NCBI GenBank assembly: GCA_028565635.1
Contig: JAOXYB010047758.1
Location: 1-12,103 of the forward strand
Direction of reading: 5' to 3'
Origin: Phoronis ovalis
Lineage: Eukaryota > Phoronida > Phoronidae
Length of the DNA: 12,103 nt
Part shown: in pieces, positions 10,301 through 12,103 of the stretch
Layout: the number at the start of each line of letters is the position of its first letter
Position numbering within the stretch: the first letter of the stretch is position 1
Program-made: the position numbers and the translations under genes
The notes under the pieces: generated by a model
The model's input: the letters and a program-made list of their open reading frames with translations, nothing else
What the model was told of the DNA's origin: nothing
Databases searched by the model: none

Positions 10301-12103
10301 ATGTTACAGCCTGCATTAAGCTAAGGTGAATCCCTAGTTAAAGGTGCAGCTTCAAGATTTTACTGCTATTCTGTGTTCTGATAGCTATTACACTGTCTTG
10401 TCCAGGGTAAATCAACACTTTGATGTTTCAGATGTTAAGCTGACAATTGAATACTATTCTTATCTGCTACAGATATGTACCAGAAACTTCTCACGGCAAA
10501 ATTCCTTACGTCAAAATATATAAGAAAACTCAAAGCTGCAGCCTTTCAATTTTTGCTTTCTATCAGATGCAACAGTGTTTGACGTGTTTCAGTTAAACTT
10601 CAAATGCGTATATTTCAAAAATAAAGCTTTTGCTCTTTAATATTGTACCTATTTCTCGGATGTATGTATGAGTCGTTTACTCTTCTGCAATAAGAAATGG
10701 CGTTAACCCAGTTTTGATTACGCTTTGACAAATCGTAACATCCCCAAAAATTTAGAACTCCCCAATGTTTGGTGATACAAAAAGCAGCTGCCAAAAATTT
10801 ACGGCATTATTAGATGCAGACCTGATGCAACACAACATCCTACTGGGTAGTACAACTCATTTTTTTCTCGTCTATCTACTTCACAGTTGTTCCATTAACT
10901 GGATATTTCCCTTAATATATATATATATACTGTAGTGCCATTTTGTTTAGACTGCATCAATCGTTGCCAGAGCATTTGGAAATATTCATATACTTATATA
11001 CTCTCATAGTTTGCTCAAAGCATCTTAATGTTGTTTACCTGCCATTGTGCGTCCCTTAGCACAGAATAGTTCTAAGGCCAGTGTGCATCCCGCCAATATC
11101 ATACCCTGTGAAATAAAAGAAATTAGACTGCTGACTGCAGGCTAAAACACCTGATACCTAGTTGTTCATGTTTTATTTTCATTCACCTTTTTTCGCCCAA
11201 TGAAATGATAGTTGTATAATTCACAATGTAAAAATGTTCCTTTACCATGTAAATATAATCATCAGCCTTGTTGCTAGTACAACATGGTCATTTCTCTAAG
11301 CATCATTCATTACCACAGTTTCTGAAAGTTTTTCCTTGGGATGAAATATGCAAATTAACAATACATACCGCATTCAGTATTCCCATGACTGCTCTTAACA
11401 AAATAAAGGCAATATAGTCCTGAACAAAAGCTACTGCAAATCCTATTACACCTCCACCCAGAAGTGTTACAATAAAGATAGGCTTTCTGCCGAAGCAGTC
11501 GGCAAAATTTGCCACTACTACAGCGCCTATCATAGTTCCAACTGTGTAGACAGACTGGCTGAGTGCAGATATATAAGACTTGTCGCAAACAAGATCCCAC
11601 TGTAAAATAAAGATCAAAATAAATTAGCTAGGCCAATCGCAGCATTATTATCGGTTCCATTAAATATATGATGCTTGTTAAAGTCACAGTTCCAGGAAAC
11701 ATATTTGAGACGCGTGCAAGTACTTTTAATTACTCTTCAAAAACTCTATTTAAGAGCACTTTGAAACAAAGATAGCATAAATTTGCGACTATTTGTAGAA
11801 TGTTTTGATGACATATGATATATATGTGTGTGCGCGCGTGTGTGTGCGTGTTTCAAGAATTGCATGTGTGATTCCACTGATAAAATAATGATTTGAAAGA
11901 TATAACTTTGAAGCAAGCATGATTTATGTCCAAATTTGATGAAAATTACATGGAAGCCTATGCTTATATGGGGAATAAAAAACCAGTTTTGTCGCAAGTG
12001 CATATTGTACCTGATGTACTGTAATAAGAAGCTATTTTACCTCAGTGACTATGGTCGAACCATAACTTTCTTCATACTGCCAGCCACTAGTGCAACTAGT
12101 GAG
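4131..12103 (-). CDS. SLC22-family organic ion transporter, multi-exon, 5' partial
   Basis: This is a plasma-membrane major facilitator of the SLC22 group, which moves organic cations, anions or zwitterions such as carnitine. Joining 12041-12103, 11369-11599, 11039-11105, 10120-10249, 8802-9197, 8151-8285, 7684-7769, 7238-7358, 4952-5024 and 4131-4301 on the minus strand gives one open frame of 490 codons and TAA. All nine introns are GT-AG and the phases agree. Family hallmarks in order are CTSGWQY then WDLVC before TM2, FGRKP in the TM2-TM3 loop, the RDWR motif, a (degenerate) ESxRWL motif, LGRR in the TM8-TM9 loop, ELYPTNVR after TM10, and CPETLNRPLPE after TM12. TM2 to TM12 are present. 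TM1 and the start codon lie off the right edge, roughly 100 residues judging by usual SLC22 length. Sequence around TM8 (LSAAAELVAY) looks most like the OCTN/organic-cation-transporter-like branch. The substrate cannot be assigned from sequence alone. Confidence 0.95.
4302..4951 (-). other. SLC22 intron 9 (650 bp)
   Basis: The intron runs on the minus strand from GTAAGT (at 4951) to TTTTAG (ending at 4302). It holds short inverted repeats: TAGCCG at 4628-4633 with CGGCTA at 4645-4650, and AGTGG-T-CCACT at 4650-4660. The word GACTATAGC occurs at 4623-4631 and again at 4739-4747, each followed some bases later by a GG(T/C)CCACTT. No coding sequence was recognised. Confidence 0.8.
4952..5024 (-). 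CDS. SLC22 exon 9: TM11
   Basis: 73 bases, phase 2 in and phase 0 out, acceptor ATTGTTTTAG and donor GTAAGTTG. The first base completes the arginine of YPTNVR, then TAALGLCSVAARVGGTIAPF and AMNV follow. The A-R-V-G-G-x-x-x-P-F core is TM11 of SLC22. The arginine (residue 422 of the partial product) stands where organic anion carriers and OCTNs have arginine and OCT cation carriers have aspartate. The exon sits far from exon 8, across a 2.2 kb intron, and was placed by family match and phase. Confidence 0.93.
6251..6322 (-). repeat. decayed tRNA-derived SINE head
   Basis: Read on the minus strand, this stretch has tRNA layout: TAGC TTTGTTGGGA GAGC for the D-arm (like pol III box A, TRGCNNAGYNGG, with one mismatch). 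A five-base stem, the loop CTGATAA and a partly matching stem form an anticodon arm, with GAT at the anticodon place. AGGTC and CCTGG lead to a T-arm whose loop is CACCATC instead of TTCGATC. The acceptor arms do not pair and box B is badly eroded, so this is not a working tRNA. The 5' half is close to tRNA-derived SINE heads of invertebrates. No clear SINE body or A-rich tail follows, so the copy is old or truncated. Confidence 0.55.
6350..6361. repeat. 12-bp perfect palindrome
   Basis: TGTAACGTTACA reads the same on both strands. It lies in intron 8 close to the tRNA-like element. A chance palindrome of this length is possible in a window of this size. Confidence 0.6.
6530..6567. repeat. 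inverted repeat, 8-bp arms
   Basis: CTGTCACA at 6530-6537 is the exact reverse complement of TGTGACAG at 6560-6567, with a 22-base spacer. It lies in intron 8. The arms do not extend outward. Confidence 0.6.
6656..6800. repeat. diverged 80-bp tandem duplication
   Basis: GTATGAACTATCCAAAAAGC at 6656 recurs exactly at 6736, 80 bases on. The match continues as A(C/T)TGTTGG..CTG and then more weakly through CGCACA and CCAT to the end of the unit. The clean shared core is about 28 bp with one mismatch, and the rest is diverged. Two copies are visible in intron 8. It may be an old tandem duplication or two units of a dispersed repeat. Confidence 0.75.
7008..7072. repeat. 17-bp inverted repeat with 31-base spacer
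   Basis: The arm at 7008-7024 (TGCGTTTTGTGAATGAA) and the arm at 7056-7072 (TTCATTCACAAAATGCG) pair at 15 of 17 positions. The two exceptions are G-T pairs when the plus strand is folded as RNA. The spacer holds CACGTG (7027-7031 region) and CG-rich sequence unlike the AT-rich surroundings. The arrangement could be a hairpin or the core of a small foldback or MITE-like element in intron 8. Confidence 0.75.
7238..7358 (-). CDS. SLC22 exon 8: TM10 and ELYPTNVR motif
   Basis: 121 bases, phase 1 in and phase 2 out, with acceptor ATACTTTTAG and donor GTGAGT. It encodes NGIDLTTLIMVCGMIGKFGI followed by TGSYATLYVMTPELYPTNV and the first two bases of an arginine codon. G-K-x-G-x-x-x-x-x-x-x-x-Y-x-x-x-x-E-L-Y-P-T-x-x-R is the best-known SLC22 signature and spans TM10 and the TM10-TM11 cytoplasmic turn. 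Open frame continues upstream of the acceptor with ordinary intron-like sequence that has no family match, so the exon was started at the AG. Confidence 0.95.
7359..7683 (-). other. SLC22 intron 7 (325 bp)
   Basis: The intron has donor GTAAGAAAC at 7683 and acceptor ATACTTTTAG ending at 7359. It is AT-rich and I see nothing else in it. Confidence 0.85.
7684..7769 (-). CDS. SLC22 exon 7: LGRR loop and TM9
   Basis: 86 bases, phase 2 in and phase 1 out. The acceptor is ATATTTACAG and the donor is GTAAGAAAC. The first base completes a lysine codon, giving K-L-G-R-R-W-P-L, the second MFS basic loop motif (TM8-TM9). TM9 follows (CIFHIVAGVFLLASTLIP), then RET. Its last base starts an alanine codon completed in exon 8. 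The longer open frame around it (7672-7863, minus) is in a different frame and is a shadow. Confidence 0.9.
7946..7995. repeat. CA microsatellite in SLC22 intron 6
   Basis: This is an imperfect (CA)n tract with CT and CG interruptions, uninterrupted CA from about 7969 to 7990, and then TATAT. In the direction of transcription it is a TG tract about 180 bases upstream of the exon 7 acceptor. Intron 6 itself spans 7770-8150 and shows nothing else. Confidence 0.95.
8151..8285 (-). CDS. SLC22 exon 6: TM7 and TM8
   Basis: 135 bases, phase 2 in and phase 2 out, with a strong donor GTAAGT after CTCAA and the acceptor TCTAG. After the split tryptophan comes FTNSVVYWGLTLSTGTLIPG, the family W-F-x-x-S-x-x-Y-x-G-L pattern of TM7. 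Next is the outer loop GNRYLN and TM8, which contains LLSAAAELVAYVVCVFVL. The L-S-A-x-x-E-x-x-A-Y element is typical of OCTN-like and related invertebrate carriers. In renal anion transporters a lysine stands in this part of TM8; here the charged residue is glutamate. Confidence 0.93.
8286..8801 (-). other. SLC22 intron 5 (516 bp)
   Basis: The intron has donor GTATGTTC at 8801 and acceptor TCTAG ending at 8286. It is AT-rich. No repeat or RNA was recognised. Confidence 0.85.
8802..9197 (-). CDS. SLC22 exon 5: large cytoplasmic TM6-TM7 loop, enlarged, and start of TM7
   Basis: 396 bases, phase 2 in and phase 2 out, acceptor CTAATTTAG and donor GTATGTTC. The exon starts with the split tryptophan, then CIHESIPWLVANGKLKEAND, corresponding to the usual ESPRWL followed by a G-x-x-x-E-A helix. 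The middle (exon residues about 35-115) is hydrophilic and rich in S, N, D, E and K. It contains SPMTSP twice, at residues 43-48 and 70-75. Then SVLDVFKSSRLLTWTLVLAYV resumes the family pattern (D-L-F-x-x-x-x-L-x-x-x-T) into TM7. From ESIPWL to VFKSSRL is about 115 residues, clearly longer than the usual loop. This loop is cytoplasmic and in mammalian relatives is a target of kinases. Four serine-proline sites are visible. Confidence 0.93.
8976..9070 (-). repeat. in-frame repeated SPMTSP motif in exon 5
   Basis: On the minus strand CCAATGACATCACC occurs at 9070-9057 and again at 8989-8976, exactly 81 bases (27 codons) apart. Both encode the P-M-T-S-P part of SPMTSP. The residues between and after the copies do not align well, so this is either an old 27-codon duplication or a conserved short motif used twice. 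Confidence 0.85.
9198..10119 (-). other. SLC22 intron 4 (922 bp)
   Basis: The intron has donor GTAGGTG at 10119 and acceptor CTAATTTAG ending at 9198. It is very AT-rich. The open frame at 9558-9764 minus has no recognisable family and is out of line with the transporter. Confidence 0.85.
10120..10249 (-). CDS. SLC22 exon 4: TM5, RDWR motif, TM6
   Basis: 130 bases, phase 1 in and phase 2 out. The acceptor is ATTTATTTCAG and the donor is GTAGGTG. It encodes a glycine split with exon 3, then TVIELFWVLGMVTLLMFAYF (TM5), the short outer loop IRDWR, and QMVLSIPLIAALILI (TM6), ending with TG of a tryptophan codon completed by exon 5. The D-W-R-x-L-Q sequence between TM5 and TM6 is a strong SLC22 signature. 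The plus-strand open frame over 10069-10284 is the antisense shadow of this exon. Confidence 0.93.
10250..11038 (-). other. SLC22 intron 3 (789 bp)
   Basis: The intron has donor GTAAAC at 11038 and acceptor TTTCAG ending at 10250. A short alternating AT run lies near 10914-10929. Nothing else was recognised. Confidence 0.85.
11039..11105 (-). CDS. SLC22 exon 3: end of TM4 and following loop
   Basis: A small exon of 22 codons plus one base (phase 0 in, phase 1 out). The acceptor is TTTATTTCACAG and the donor GTAAAC follows GCAG. It encodes GMILAGCTLALELFCAKGRTMA, and the last base starts a glycine codon completed by exon 4. The pattern of a glycine-rich helix followed by E-x-x-x-x-K-x-R-T-x-x-G matches the conserved E-x-x-x-x-x-x-R-x-x-x-G element after TM4 in SLC22 proteins. 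It is too short to be noticed as a standalone open frame and was placed by phase and family pattern. Confidence 0.9.
11369..11599 (-). CDS. SLC22 exon 2: TM2, TM3 and start of TM4
   Basis: Seventy-seven codons, phase 0 at both ends. The acceptor is TTTTACAG and the donor is GTATGTATT. It begins WDLVCDKSYI, then TM2 (about residues 10-30 of the exon), the cytoplasmic MFS loop motif NFADCFGRKP (31-40), TM3 with a glycine run (LLGGGVIGF, 46-54), and the LLRAVMGILNA start of TM4. The GRK basic cluster is the family signature for the TM2-TM3 turn. A longer open frame runs into intron sequence on both sides, but the family match stops exactly at these splice sites. A second overlapping minus frame (11355-11600) is only a shadow. 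Confidence 0.95.
11600..12040 (-). other. SLC22 intron 1 of window (441 bp)
   Basis: The intron has donor GTAAAATAG at 12040 and acceptor TTTTACAG ending at 11600. It holds the alternating TG/CG tract at 11818-11851. The open frame 11746-12003 minus is intronic and contains the translated repeat tract. Confidence 0.85.
11818..11851. repeat. alternating purine-pyrimidine tract (AT, TG, CG)
   Basis: About 34 bases alternate purine and pyrimidine without a break: an AT run, then TG, then CGCGCG in the centre, then TG and CG again. It is a microsatellite in intron 1. Confidence 0.9.
12041..12103 (-). CDS. SLC22 exon 1 of window: end of large extracellular loop
   Basis: Twenty-one in-frame codons ending GTCACTGAG, followed by the donor GTAAAATAG (phase 0). 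The peptide contains CTSGWQYEESYGSTIVTE. This matches the stretch just before TM2 in SLC22 proteins, where a conserved cysteine and a GWxY motif precede an acidic S-x-V-x-E stretch that leads into W-D-L-V-C. The exon is cut by the window edge, so its true start is unknown. This segment is extracellular and usually part of the glycosylated, disulphide-bonded loop between TM1 and TM2. Confidence 0.9.

Noticed and set aside
11355-11600. Second minus-strand frame over exon 2
   Set aside because: Shadow of the genuine SLC22 frame; cysteine-rich composition and no family match.

Overview
This is an AT-rich animal nuclear window with one clearly supported gene, read on the minus strand from the right edge to position 4131. 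It is a multi-exon SLC22 (organic ion transporter, major facilitator superfamily) gene. Ten exons could be placed by hand. Every one of the nine introns has GT-AG ends, all reading phases agree across the junctions, and the joined reading frame is 490 codons plus a TAA stop. The first exon(s), carrying the initiator methionine, TM1 and most of the large extracellular loop, lie beyond the right edge. Spliceosomal introns of 263 to 2213 bp, an SLC22 protein, CA/TG microsatellites and a tRNA-derived SINE-like fossil point to a metazoan. A marine invertebrate, perhaps a mollusc, is my guess, but nothing here proves the clade.

Layout from right to left: exon 1 (12041-12103, extracellular loop end), exon 2 (11369-11599, TM2 to TM4), exon 3 (11039-11105, TM4 end), exon 4 (10120-10249, TM5 and TM6), exon 5 (8802-9197, large cytoplasmic loop and start of TM7), exon 6 (8151-8285, TM7 and TM8), exon 7 (7684-7769, GRR loop and TM9), exon 8 (7238-7358, TM10), exon 9 (4952-5024, TM11) and exon 10 (4131-4301, TM12, C-tail and stop). 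Exon numbers are local to this window. Intron 8 (2.2 kb) is a pocket of repeat remnants: a decayed tRNA-like element, an 80-bp diverged tandem duplication and two inverted repeats.

The left third (1-4130) lies 3' of the transporter gene. It probably contains the transporter's 3' UTR and a candidate poly(A) signal near 3657. Further left is a possible broken coding sequence (1081-1592, minus), split over three frames, which I do not recognise. The rest is AT-rich sequence in which I see no gene.

The most interesting points are in the transporter: an enlarged cytoplasmic loop with a duplicated SPMTSP motif, loss of the arginine in the family ESxRWL signature, and an arginine in TM11 at the position that tends to separate anion or zwitterion carriers from cation carriers. 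I found no evidence of a wholly new biological system.
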